Assembly (NCBI RefSeq): GCF_003337575.1
Contig: NZ_QPJM01000009.1
Coordinates: forward strand, 62,001 to 126,000
Origin: Phyllobacterium bourgognense
GTDB taxonomy: Bacteria > Pseudomonadota > Alphaproteobacteria > Rhizobiales > Rhizobiaceae
Length of the DNA stretch: 64,000 bases
Reading direction: 5' to 3'
The position numbers were made by a program, and so were the translations under genes. How positions within the stretch are numbered: position 1 is the first letter of the stretch; every line of letters begins with the position of its first letter. Positions 43,997 through 52,046 of this stretch are shown here, in pieces. The notes beneath the pieces were generated by a model that searched no databases, had not been told where the DNA came from, and saw only the letters and a program-made list of their open reading frames with translations.

Positions 43997-44758
43997 CTAT
44001 CGTGCAGGTGGTGGGGTTGCCGTCTTCACCCATTCCGAAAATGCGACTTTGCCCAAGCGGGCACCTGCAGCCGGAACGAGGCTGCTGTCGTTTAGCACGG
44101 CACCAAAGTAACGTGTCTGGCTATCAACCAATATCTCACGGGAATCGCCGATCTGACGCAGATACGCCCCAACCGCATCGGCCATCCGAATTTTTTCCGG
44201 TCCGGCGATCTCAACAGTCCTGTTAAGCGGAGCACCAAGCACGTAGTCGGTCAGAGCATCTGCAACGTCGTCTGAGAAAATCGGCTGCATCATACCCGGT
44301 GACAGATGAATCTTATCGCCTTGGACGCCGGACTGGGCAATGCCGAACATAAATTCAAAGAACTGCGTCGAGTGCACAATCGTATACGGGATGCCTGATG
44401 CCTTGATAATTTGCTCTTGAGCCATCTTTGCTCGGAGGTATCCGCTTTCAGGGAGACGTTCTGTTCCGACGATGGAAAGAGCAAGATGATGTTTCACGCC
44501 TGCTGCTGTTTCCGCTGCCATCAAATTCCGGCCGGATTTCTCGAAGAACTCCATAACAGCCTTGTCTTCAAAATTTGGAGAATTAGCGAGATCAACGACC
44601 ACATTCGCCCCAGTAAGAGTCTCGGCAAGACCTTCACCCGTGACGGTGTTTACGCCGGAAGCCGGCGATGCGGCGACCACCTCGTGACCCTTTGCTTGAA
44701 GGCGTTTCACCAACTTGGAACCGATTAATCCAGTTCCGCCAATTACGACGATCTTCAT
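43997..44758 (-). CDS. NmrA-like NAD(P)-binding protein A
   Basis: 253-residue atypical SDR (NmrA/NAD(P)H-binding, PF13460-like). The Rossmann glycine motif is GGTGLIGSKLVKRL; VVVDLANSPNFEDKAVMEFF and HHLALSIVGTERLPESGYLRAK complete the core; the Tyr-Lys pair is not in classical YxxxK position. Members act as redox sensors or quinone/flavin reductases. The ATG at 44758 has AAGGAGC upstream. Closest paralog in the window is the protein at 49447, with which it shares most of the core; 48176 is more distant. Monocistronic here. Confidence 0.88.
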   Translation of the reverse strand: MKIVVIGGTGLIGSKLVKRLQAKGHEVVAASPASGVNTVTGEGLAETLTGANVVVDLANSPNFEDKAVMEFFEKSGRNLMAAETAAGVKHHLALSIVGTERLPESGYLRAKMAQEQIIKASGIPYTIVHSTQFFEFMFGIAQSGVQGDKIHLSPGMMQPIFSDDVADALTDYVLGAPLNRTVEIAGPEKIRMADAVGAYLRQIGDSREILVDSQTRYFGAVLNDSSLVPAAGARLGKVAFSEWVKTATPPPAR

Positions 44759-45021
44759 TGTACTGCTCCTTGAATGAGAACCTTTTGTTGGATGACTGCA
44801 ACCTATGGACAAGTGCAATGACTATGCTCCAGTGCGAGTTTCTCTGTCAGCCAAAAGAAGACTGGGCTTTATGTCCTGTGTCAAAGTCAGGTGAGAGTTC
44901 CTCCCGTCGCTGGTGGCACATTTCGAGCGTAAGCAAATATATTGGCAGGCATAGATAAACGTAGGTTGGGGGCAGCCACGTCGGAACGTTCCTGGGTTCA
45001 CAACCTTCTGGTGACCGTGAT

Positions 45022-45663
45022 CTAGTTTCTTTGCAGGTGCTCTGTTTTGCGGACCAAATCTGCGAGCGATCTGCTCTGCATCTTCCGCATCACACTCATG
45101 CGGTGTAGCTTCACCGTCATCTCGCTTATGCCGAGTTCGTAAGCGACCTGCTTATTCATTAATCCACTAACGACGGCGAACATTACCTCCTGCTCGCGTG
45201 GAGTCAGGGTTTTGGCAAGCTCCCGGATACGGATTTGCTCCGCGTCACATTTTCGTCGCTCCGTGTCCAATTGTAGGGCGTGGTCGACTGCTTCCAAGAG
45301 CTCCTGATTGACGAAGGGTTTCGTGATAAAGTCCGTCGCCCCAGCTTTCATCGCTTTCACGCTCGTTGGAATATCGGCATAGGCAGTGAGGAAAATCACC
45401 GGCAACCTGCTACCAATCGAATTTAACTCATTTTGCAGATCCAATCCTGTTCCACCAGGCATGCGAAGATCGACGACGACACAACCCGGGACGCTTATGT
45501 CAGCTGATCGGAGGAATTCGCCGCTGTTGGGAAAGGCGCATGCCCGCTTCTTTGTAACCATGAAGAGGTCTAGCAAGGCGCATCGCATTTCTTCATCGTC
45601 GTCAACCACGTATATGATTGGCTCGACCGACGTTTCCACTTTAACTTGTGTGTTTTGCGTCAT
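45022..45663 (-). CDS. FixJ-like response regulator (LuxR-type output)
   Basis: 213-residue two-component regulator. Receiver: IIYVVDDDEEM acidic pocket, Asp65 in CVVVDLRMPGGTG, Thr in VIFLTAYADIP, Lys in FITKPFVNQEL. Output [46 protein letters not shown], ending SLADLVRKTEHL. It is closest to the regulator at 36095 in the HTH ([19 protein letters not shown]). Divergent from the regulator at 46108 across a 444-bp region with two boxes. No adjacent kinase, so partner inferred among the three PAS kinases. Confidence 0.92.
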   Translation of the reverse strand: MTQNTQVKVETSVEPIIYVVDDDEEMRCALLDLFMVTKKRACAFPNSGEFLRSADISVPGCVVVDLRMPGGTGLDLQNELNSIGSRLPVIFLTAYADIPTSVKAMKAGATDFITKPFVNQELLEAVDHALQLDTERRKCDAEQIRIRELAKTLTPREQEVMFAVVSGLMNKQVAYELGISEMTVKLHRMSVMRKMQSRSLADLVRKTEHLQRN

Positions 45664-46107
45664 TGAATCGTCTCAATCAAACTAAATTCGCGCTGACAAT
45701 GCCGATGGTCACACAGACTGCTCGTCATCATCGCTGAAATTGTAGTTTACCCTTCTCGGCAACCATAGCCGAAACTCGGATGCGAAAGAGCGTATACTTT
45801 AGTTTAGGTCTTGGACTCGAAATCCTACGGTTATACTCGCGGCGGTTCGTCAATCTTCTACAAATTCCGGCGCGTACCGTGCTTGTCGCAACTCAACATC
45901 CCGTTTGTAACCAGAAAACGATTTGGCAACCTCGGCGGTACAAGCCGCAATGAAACGATTGGCGGCGGCGTCAACCTAAAACTTCGTTTAGTCGACCAGT
46001 GATGCGAAACGCCTACAATGTCGCGTTAAACCTACGGAGCTTGTCATGAGAGGAATGGTGGTGCGTCGCGATCTGCAGCATAGGCTGTGCCAGTATCGGA
46101 GGTTGAA
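45664..46107. promoter_or_regulatory. Divergent promoter region of two FixJ-like regulators
   Basis: 444 bp without a convincing gene. Boxes CGTATACTTTAGTTTAGG (45791-45808) and CCTAAAACTTCGTTTAGT (45975-45992) suggest binding by a regulator, possibly one of the two flanking ones. Confidence 0.5.
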
Positions 46108-46791
46108 ATGAACATATTTACAGGCACCCCCATTAGCGCTCAGCAAAAGCAAGCGCGTTCTGAACAAAAGCCTATCGTGTTGGTGGTTGATGATGACGAA
46201 TCGCTACGACTATCCATATGCGATCTGTTGGAATCTGTCGGGATTCAAGCGGCCGGATACGGATCTACACAAGCGCTCATGGACGCCAACGTCCTCAACC
46301 GACCGGGTTGCATAATCCTCGATGTTCGCATGCCGGGCTTGAGCGGTCTTGACTTTCAGGCCCGGCTGGCCGCAAGCGGCATTTCCGCAACGATTGTTTT
46401 CCTTACGGGGTACGGCGACATTCCGATGACAGTGCAGGCGATGAAGGCCGGCGCAGTCGAGTTCCTCACCAAGCCGTTTCGTGACCAAACATTGCTGGAC
46501 GCGGTAAGCAAAGCTATCGAAATCGACAGGGAAAAACGCGCCGAACAGCTCGAAAGCGACACTAACGTGGCACGATATCTCACGCTCACTCCTCGTGAGC
46601 GCCAGGTAATGGAGGCCGTTGTACGAGGAAAGCTAAGCAAGCAAATCGCGTTCGATCTCAACATAACGGAAATCACAGTCAAGCTACACCGGAGCAACCT
46701 GATGCGCAAAATGCAGACACCTTTTGTCACCCAATTGCTTCGAGCCTGGCAGTCGATTCCCAAGGATATACGTCACGACAATCCGCGGTGA
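46108..46791 (+). CDS. FixJ-like response regulator (LuxR-type output)
   Basis: 227-residue regulator. Receiver: IVLVVDDDESLRLSI, Asp72 in CIILDVRMPGLSG, Thr in IVFLTGYGDIPM, Lys in FLTKPFRDQTL. Output: LTPRERQVMEAVVRGKLSKQIAFDLNITEITVKLHRSNLMRKM. The C-terminus (TPFVTQLLRAWQSIP) differs from the other two regulators, and the HTH has KLSKQIAFDLNITE instead of [14 protein letters not shown]. It may therefore recognise related but distinct DNA. The ATG at 46108 has CGGAGG upstream; the GTG at 46087 is less likely. Confidence 0.92.
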   Translation: MNIFTGTPISAQQKQARSEQKPIVLVVDDDESLRLSICDLLESVGIQAAGYGSTQALMDANVLNRPGCIILDVRMPGLSGLDFQARLAASGISATIVFLTGYGDIPMTVQAMKAGAVEFLTKPFRDQTLLDAVSKAIEIDREKRAEQLESDTNVARYLTLTPRERQVMEAVVRGKLSKQIAFDLNITEITVKLHRSNLMRKMQTPFVTQLLRAWQSIPKDIRHDNPR

Positions 46792-46823
46792 TCAAATGAT
46801 GTTCATCTCTCAATGAACCCAAC

Positions 46824-47846
46824 TCAAAATAGGATATCACTCTTTGCCACAATAGGTTGCAGGTCGTTTGACTCGCCCATCATGCCCCGCATTGCTATCT
46901 CGATTCTCCGTGCGATGGACGAAATTGGTACATCGTTGGCATTGCCCTCAAATGGGTTCGATGAGTTCTCTCCGACTTTTTCCAACGAAACGAAAACCCA
47001 ACCGACAGCAACGCTGAATGGGACGTTCAGCCAAGCCGTCCAATCCGCGATGCCGGCAGACTTTCCCAATTCATAGGCAAACGGAAATAGGCCAAAAGGA
47101 ATGATGGCGACAAACATTTTTACCAAAATAACGGCTATCGAATAGTAGTTGCGGGGGTAGGGATAGTTTTTGATTAGCTTCAGTCCGCCCTGCAATCGGG
47201 AAAGATCATCAAGTCGGGCTATCAGCCCAATGAACATGTACTCGCTGATAAGATTTTGCTTGCGTAGTTTTCTGAGTGCTTCGTATTGCCAGTCAAGAAT
47301 GAGGCTTTCTTTGTCACCCGAACACGCCATTATTTTCTGCACTTCGTCATCCGACAAGTAGTTTTTCAGTTCGTCGTCAAGTGCGGAAGTGCTTTCAGGG
47401 CTTGGGATTTTGGCAAGGAAACGAATGTTGCCGGCATCGAACCTATTCTCCCAAGATCTACTGTCTCGCAAATAAAAGCGTAGAGAAGTGAGCCAAGCGA
47501 AATGGCGATAGAACATATCTTCCAATCGTGCACCCGAAGGAACATCACCCAGCTCGCACGTTGCAGAGATCAGCCTTTCGGCCAGGATGAAGCTACTGCC
47601 ATTGAGTTGCTCCGATAGCGTCAGGGCGTTGGTGCATCGTGCAAAACATTGCTGACTCTTAAATGCGAGGCTAATCGCTAGTGCCGCCCCGACGATTGTC
47701 AGTATCGGCGCTGGCACTGTCAGGAAATTCAATGTCGAAACGTGAAGGAACAAAGTTGCAAACAAAGCCCAGCCAATTAACCATTGGGTCTCCTTTCTCG
47801 TCCAAGCAAGGAAGTCGTTGACGCTATATTGCCGGCCTATATGCAT
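46824..47846 (-). CDS. Bestrophin-family membrane protein
   Basis: 340 residues of the bestrophin/UPF0187 family. These are pentameric anion (or, in some bacteria, cation) channels. Visible features: early TM QWLIGWALFATLFLHVSTLNF and PAPILTIVGAALAISLAFKSQQCFARC, where the family's N-S-S-Y-x-R-x-x-E region is replaced by KSQQCFARCTNAL. C-terminal TMs lie around ILVKMFVAIIPFGLFPFAYE, then the family motif-like VFVSLEKVGENSSNPFEGNANDVPIS, which includes the D/E-x-x-x-x-P-F-G-x-x-x-x-D-x-P element. Last gene of the leftward redox operon, 3 bp after the small GNAT gene. Confidence 0.85.
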   Translation of the reverse strand: MHIGRQYSVNDFLAWTRKETQWLIGWALFATLFLHVSTLNFLTVPAPILTIVGAALAISLAFKSQQCFARCTNALTLSEQLNGSSFILAERLISATCELGDVPSGARLEDMFYRHFAWLTSLRFYLRDSRSWENRFDAGNIRFLAKIPSPESTSALDDELKNYLSDDEVQKIMACSGDKESLILDWQYEALRKLRKQNLISEYMFIGLIARLDDLSRLQGGLKLIKNYPYPRNYYSIAVILVKMFVAIIPFGLFPFAYELGKSAGIADWTAWLNVPFSVAVGWVFVSLEKVGENSSNPFEGNANDVPISSIARRIEIAMRGMMGESNDLQPIVAKSDILF

Positions 47847-47849
47847 GGA

Positions 47850-48158
47850 TTAGCCATTTTTTTGTTTTCGAGACGATAGAGCGGAGTCAACGAGGTCATT
47901 ATATTCTGGATGCGTTTGCAAGAAACTGTGCATGAACGAGCATCTTATGACTGCTTTCTTGCCTTCCTCACGGAGTATATCGAACACCCCCTCGATTAAT
48001 GCCGCGCCTATACCCTGACTGGCAAATTCGGGAACTTCGACCTTAAAGAACACAAACTGTTCGTCCTCCAGTCGGTAGTATGCAGCTGCCCACATCCCAT
48101 CATGTATCTGGCGTTCAAAGCGATGCTTTTCCCGGTTGTCTCTGACTTGGGCATCCAT
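47850..48158 (-). CDS. Small GNAT-like acetyltransferase (YjdJ/NATD1 type)
   Basis: 102-residue minimal GNAT of the PF14542 type. The core is AAAYYRLEDEQFVFFKVEVP, the acetyl-CoA loop FASQGIGAALIEGVFDIL, and the terminal CSFMHSFLQTHPEYNDLV. That last stretch is characteristic of this family (C-x-F/Y-x-x-x-F/Y-x-x-x-H-P-E-Y). Function unknown in bacteria. The ATG at 48158 has AAGGAG upstream. It sits between an NmrA-like gene and the bestrophin gene. A second family member is at 54265. Confidence 0.88.
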   Translation of the reverse strand: MDAQVRDNREKHRFERQIHDGMWAAAYYRLEDEQFVFFKVEVPEFASQGIGAALIEGVFDILREEGKKAVIRCSFMHSFLQTHPEYNDLVDSALSSRKQKNG

Positions 48159-48175
48159 TGCAGTTATCTCCTTGC

Positions 48176-48928
48176 TCAATTGGCCATAGAGCGGGTTAGC
48201 CAATCGATGTACTGCAACGAACCCACGCGTGCTCCCTTGAACGGCAGCAGCGTGTCGTCATTGAGTTCGACGCCGTAGTACCGGGCGCTGTCGTCGGTTA
48301 TCACCTGGCGGGTATCTTCATTAGCTGCGAGATGCATTCGGGCGATTTCGTCGAGGCCGAACTGGTCGCGTCCGCCAATCTCTACGGTATCGTTCTTTGG
48401 TGCTTTCACCGCTAATTCAGCCAACATTTCTGCGACATTTTCAGCAGCTATCGGTCTGACCGCCGCCGAAGGAAGCCGAAAGCCATCTCCGTCCGCGCCC
48501 ATGTCGATCACGCCGCCGATGAACTCAAAAAATTGCGTTGAACGAAGAATGGTATAGGGCCGTCTCGCTGCCCGAATGAGGTTTTCCTGCACCATCTTCG
48601 CGCGGAAATAGTCACTCTCGACAAGGCGCGGTGTTCCTACCACTGAAAGCGCAACGTAGTGTTTGACACCAGCATCTCTTGAGGCGGCCAGAAGATTCCT
48701 GGTAGATGCCCTGAAAAAGTCAAGCGCAGAGTTGTCACCAAAGGACGCCGCGTTGGTGACGTCGATAACGACATCAGCCCCTGAAATAACGTCCCCAAGG
48801 CCTTCCCCCGTCGCGCTGTTAATCCCCAGTGAAGTGGAGGCGGCGACAACGTCGACACCTCCCTTTTCAAGTTTTTCTACGAGATGGGTTCCAATTTGCC
48901 CAGTCGCCCCCATGACGGTGATTTTCAT
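48176..48928 (-). CDS. NmrA-like NAD(P)-binding protein C
   Basis: 250-residue atypical SDR. Glycine motif GATGQIGTHLVEKL, then VVIDVTNAASFGDNSALDFF and VKHYVALSVVGTPRLVESDYFRAK, TILRSTQFFEF. It is the most diverged of three NmrA-like proteins in the window. GGGAGG precedes the ATG at 48928. Two such proteins in one operon with a membrane cytochrome b suggests electron transfer from NAD(P)H to quinones or another acceptor, but this is inference. Confidence 0.88.
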   Translation of the reverse strand: MKITVMGATGQIGTHLVEKLEKGGVDVVAASTSLGINSATGEGLGDVISGADVVIDVTNAASFGDNSALDFFRASTRNLLAASRDAGVKHYVALSVVGTPRLVESDYFRAKMVQENLIRAARRPYTILRSTQFFEFIGGVIDMGADGDGFRLPSAAVRPIAAENVAEMLAELAVKAPKNDTVEIGGRDQFGLDEIARMHLAANEDTRQVITDDSARYYGVELNDDTLLPFKGARVGSLQYIDWLTRSMAN

Positions 48929-48948
48929 CGTTTCCTCCCTGCGAAATG

Positions 48949-49353
48949 TCACTTCACCGGAATGACAGCTGGAGCGTTCTTGTTCTTAAGCAGCACAACG
49001 ATGAATTTCGCCGGTTTGGTCTTACTCGCATTTCGGCTCACCAAGTGAATGTCGGAAGGACTTTCGTAATAGGTTTCCCCAGGCGACAAGGTGACTGCTT
49101 TTTCTCCTTTGACCTGCATCACGATCGAGCCCTCCAAAACATAGACAAACGCATTTGCTTCGTGTTTGTGAATGGGTGAAGAACCTCCCGGCCCATACTC
49201 GACTGATATCATCAGCCCCTCCTTGCCGGGATAATTCGGAAGGTCCTTTCGTGTGAGCGGGGTGACCTTTGCGGTATCTTCGGCGGCAAACGCAATACCG
49301 CCATGCAGGCAAGTGGCCGCAGATACAAAAAGTGTTAGCAAAACTGCCTTCAT
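48949..49353 (-). CDS. Exported cupin-domain protein
   Basis: 134 residues with a Sec signal peptide (MKAVLLTLFVSAATCLHGGIAFA) followed by a single conserved barrel. Motif 1 is SPIHKHEANAFVYVLEGSIVM, containing H-x-H..E metal ligands, and motif 2 is VTLSPGETYYESPSDIHLVSRNA with the third His. The PGG/SPIHKHE pattern is typical of small periplasmic cupins in oxidative-stress loci. Enzymatic role is not defined; it may bind a metal or detoxify an oxidised compound. It lies between two NmrA-like genes in the leftward operon. Confidence 0.88.
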   Translation of the reverse strand: MKAVLLTLFVSAATCLHGGIAFAAEDTAKVTPLTRKDLPNYPGKEGLMISVEYGPGGSSPIHKHEANAFVYVLEGSIVMQVKGEKAVTLSPGETYYESPSDIHLVSRNASKTKPAKFIVVLLKNKNAPAVIPVK

Positions 49354-49446
49354 CGTAGAAATCCTTTTTTGAATAATGTGAACAAAGCTTCTGGCTGGGG
49401 AACTTCATCCTAATGACCGCTCAGACGGGTCACCGGATGAATTGAA

Positions 49447-50202
49447 TCACTTCGGCTGTTGAGACTGGCGGAACCAGTCTTCGAAGCCGATCTTCCCGAT
49501 CCGCGCACCGTTGCCCGGCACGATCGATTGATCGTTGAGCTCAGATCCAAAATAACGAGCATGGACATCTGCCTCGACCGTACGCGGGTCGTTGGCCGCT
49601 TTCAGATAGCGGGCAATGATTACATTCATGGGAGCACGCTCAGGACCCGCTATCTCGATCATACCGTTGAGCGGGTTCCCCAAGGCGACTTCTGCCATTG
49701 TATCGGCAACATCGTCCGATGCGATGGGCTGGAACGCTGCAGGAGACAACCGGGTGATTGTGCCGACCGTTGCTTCATCAGCAATGCCCTTCAGGAACTC
49801 AAAAAACTGGGTTGAATGGACGATCGTGTAGGGGATCGGCGATTCCTTGATGAGGCGTTCCTGGGCAAGTTTTGCTCTGAAGTAGCCATTCTCCGGCAGT
49901 CGGTCGGTTCCCACAATTGACAGGGCAATGTGGAGTTTCACGCCAGCATCGGCTTCGGCGGCAAGCAGATTGCGGCCCGATGTTTCGAAAAATTCGAGAA
50001 CGGCCTTATCTTCCCAAGAGGGCGCATTTGCCAGGTCAATGACGACTTGCGCACCGACTAATGCTTCAGTCAGACCCTCGCCGGTGATGGTGTTGACCCC
50101 CGTGTTTGGTGACGCGGCAACAACCTCGTGGCCTTTATTGCGCAGACGTACAGCGGTTTTTGACCCGATAAGCCCTGTTCCACCGATGATCACGATTTTC
50201 AT
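49447..50202 (-). CDS. NmrA-like NAD(P)-binding protein B
   Basis: 251-residue atypical SDR, GGTGLIGSKTAVRL, VVIDLANAPSWEDKAVLEFF, LHIALSIVGTDRLPENGYFRAK, closely related to the protein at 43997 over its full length. AGAAGGAG precedes the ATG. It follows the cytochrome b gene by 36 bp and precedes the cupin gene in one operon. NAD(P)H-dependent quinone reduction or redox sensing is plausible from the family but not shown by the sequence. Confidence 0.88.
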   Translation of the reverse strand: MKIVIIGGTGLIGSKTAVRLRNKGHEVVAASPNTGVNTITGEGLTEALVGAQVVIDLANAPSWEDKAVLEFFETSGRNLLAAEADAGVKLHIALSIVGTDRLPENGYFRAKLAQERLIKESPIPYTIVHSTQFFEFLKGIADEATVGTITRLSPAAFQPIASDDVADTMAEVALGNPLNGMIEIAGPERAPMNVIIARYLKAANDPRTVEADVHARYFGSELNDQSIVPGNGARIGKIGFEDWFRQSQQPK

Positions 50203-50238
50203 AACATTTCTCCTTCTTTCGGCCCTCGCGGCCGATGA

Positions 50239-51507
50239 TCAACTAGATTTCTCGACCGCATTGCTCTTCGCAAGGACTGCTTCTGTAATCGAGTTCGGCA
50301 ACCGCCGCGGCTTCTCGATCAGCCCCAGAAGCGGCATGATGACGATGAAAAATGCGAAATAATAAAGCGTCGCCAACTGGGACAGGACGATGTAGGTGCC
50401 TTCCGCGGGCCGCGATCCGAGCCAGCCGAGGAAAAGGCCATTGGCAACGAAAAGCGTGAAAAAAAGCCTGTATAATGGTCGATAGACCGCCGAACGTACC
50501 TTCGTGGTATCGAGCCACGGCGCGAAAAACAAAACGGCAATGGCGGCGAACATGGCCAATACCCCGCCGAGCTTGGAGTCGATCGGTCCGACGCTGAAAG
50601 TGATCGCACGCAGAATCGCGTAAAAGGGAAGGAAGTACCATTCAGGCACAATGTGCGCAGGCGTCTTCAGCGGGTCAGCTACAGTATAATTGTCGGGGTG
50701 GCCGAGAAAGTTCGGCATGTAAAAGACGAAATAGGCCAGAACGAGCAAGAAGACGACAATTCCAAGCGCGTCTTTGACCGTTGCGTGGGGGGTGAAGTCA
50801 ACGACGTCCGTGGGCAATTTGACGTCAATGCCAATAGGATTGTTCTGGCCCACCACGTGCAATGCCCAGATATGCAAGGCCACCACGCCAGTAAGCATGA
50901 ATGGCAGAAGATAGTGCAGCGCAAAGAAGCGATTGAGCGTCGGATTGTTGACTGAAAAACCACCCAGGAGCAATTGCTGAATCCAGTCGCCGACCACCGG
51001 AATGGCGGTGAAGAAGTTGGTGATGACGGTGGCACCCCAAAACGACATCTGTCCCCAAGGCAGGACGTAGCCCATGAATGCAGTCGCCATCATCAACAAA
51101 AAATTCATGCAGCCGAGCACCCAGAGAAGCTCTCGCGGCGACTTGAACGAGCCGTAATAGAGGCCCCTTCCGATGTGGATATAGACGGCAATGAAGAAGA
51201 AAGACGCTCCGTTCGAATGCAGGTAGCGAAGCAGCCAGCCGGAGTTCACGTCACGCATGATCTTCTCGACTGAAATAAAGGCCAGTCCCGTATCGGGAGC
51301 AAAATGCATCGCCAGCACGACGCCTGTCAGTATCTGAGAAACCAGCATGACGGTGAGGATGCCGCCGAATGAGTAGGCGTAGTTCAGGTTACGCGGAACC
51401 GGGTAGACTATGAAGGAATCGTACACCATCCTCGGCAGCGGCATGCGGGTGTCAAACCAGCGTTCAACGCCCGTCTTTGGCGTATAGATCGGACGTTCGC
51501 GTCTCAA
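50239..51507 (-). CDS. petB: Orphan cytochrome b (bc1-type)
   Basis: 422-residue cytochrome b with eight to nine TM helices. Both haem-ligand pairs are present: [11 protein letters not shown] and [11 protein letters not shown] in the first bundle region, [23 protein letters not shown] in the second. The Qo-site motif [15 protein letters not shown] is intact, so quinol oxidation is possible. No Rieske or cytochrome c1 gene is adjacent, unlike a normal pet/fbc operon, so this is a stand-alone paralog. I place the start at the TTG (51507), which has GGGAGAAACCC before it and overlaps the stop of the upstream small ORF; the longer frame to 51552 is less likely. First recognisable enzyme of the leftward redox operon. 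Confidence 0.9.
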   Translation of the reverse strand: MRRERPIYTPKTGVERWFDTRMPLPRMVYDSFIVYPVPRNLNYAYSFGGILTVMLVSQILTGVVLAMHFAPDTGLAFISVEKIMRDVNSGWLLRYLHSNGASFFFIAVYIHIGRGLYYGSFKSPRELLWVLGCMNFLLMMATAFMGYVLPWGQMSFWGATVITNFFTAIPVVGDWIQQLLLGGFSVNNPTLNRFFALHYLLPFMLTGVVALHIWALHVVGQNNPIGIDVKLPTDVVDFTPHATVKDALGIVVFLLVLAYFVFYMPNFLGHPDNYTVADPLKTPAHIVPEWYFLPFYAILRAITFSVGPIDSKLGGVLAMFAAIAVLFFAPWLDTTKVRSAVYRPLYRLFFTLFVANGLFLGWLGSRPAEGTYIVLSQLATLYYFAFFIVIMPLLGLIEKPRRLPNSITEAVLAKSNAVEKSS

Positions 51508-51719
51508 CGGGTTTCTCCCTGCTGCCCGATTTCCGGCATACGGTCGCGGCACTTTTCGGACGAGATGAATCTTCGGCGGCTGCGCGCATTGGCTAGCCGA
51601 GCCGCCGCAAATGTTAAGTCGTCCGAAAGCTCCCGTCTTTCCGGCGTCAGCGCTGCATCAACGCCCCAAAGCCTCAAGATCAACGTCATTAAACTTGAAA
51701 GCGCGAAATGGGTGGTCAT
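51504..51719 (-). CDS. Small protein upstream of cytochrome b
   Basis: 71 residues, [20 protein letters not shown] then a charged helical part ([32 protein letters not shown]). One N-terminal hydrophobic stretch could be a membrane anchor. The stop overlaps the cytochrome b TTG start (TTGA), which suggests translational coupling and a shared role, perhaps as a small subunit or assembly factor. GAGGAAG lies upstream of the ATG. No known family recognised; the longer frame to 51908 runs through the bfd gene and is rejected. Confidence 0.55.
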   Translation of the reverse strand: MTTHFALSSLMTLILRLWGVDAALTPERRELSDDLTFAAARLANARSRRRFISSEKCRDRMPEIGQQGETR

Positions 51720-51804
51720 CTTCGATCTTCCTCGTACCGGGTTGCGGGTTTTCACTTTGCAAAACTCAAGGGGTCTCGACCATCGTGCGCAGGACGTGTG
51801 CGTT

Positions 51805-51820
51805 CTATACTCTGGTATAG
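51805..51820. promoter_or_regulatory. Palindrome upstream of cytochrome b operon
   Basis: CTATACTCTGGTATAG: exact 6-bp arms CTATAC/GTATAG with a 4-bp spacer, 85-100 bp upstream of the small ORF and downstream of bfd. Candidate operator; GGTATAGG is also found at 53035-53042 before the MBL gene. Confidence 0.45.
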
Positions 51821-51838
51821 GGATACCTGAGTGTAGGG

Positions 51839-52021
51839 CTATGGCGTTTCGTCGGTGCCGAGCGCCTCGTCTATGATGCGGCGGATGGTGCGGGCGCAGC
51901 GGCCGCAACGAGCGCTGCAGCCGAGACAGCCGTAAACCTTACTGATCGAGCGTGTCCGCTCCACCTCGATAGCGAAGCGGACATCCTGATCAGTGAATAC
52001 GTTGCATGAACAGACAATCAT
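51839..52021 (-). CDS. bfd: Bacterioferritin-associated ferredoxin-like [2Fe-2S] protein
   Basis: 60-residue Bfd-type protein. The four cluster cysteines follow the family pattern: CSC at the N-terminus (MIVCSCNVFTDQDV) and C-x-x-C in YGCLGCSARCGRC, where an extra Cys pair is seen. Bfd reduces bacterioferritin to release iron, but Bfd-like domains also serve as electron carriers in other contexts. No bacterioferritin gene is nearby. It follows the MBL hydrolase by 25 bp in the same direction, so the pair is probably one transcript. No strong Shine-Dalgarno sequence before the ATG. Confidence 0.85.
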   Translation of the reverse strand: MIVCSCNVFTDQDVRFAIEVERTRSISKVYGCLGCSARCGRCARTIRRIIDEALGTDETP

Positions 52022-52046
52022 GATGTGATGGCCAACCTAACAGCGG

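Noticed and set aside
51719-51908. N-terminal extension of the small ORF before cytochrome b
   Set aside because: It would run through the 3' end of bfd and is Arg/His rich. The ATG at 51719 with GAGGAAG is a better start.
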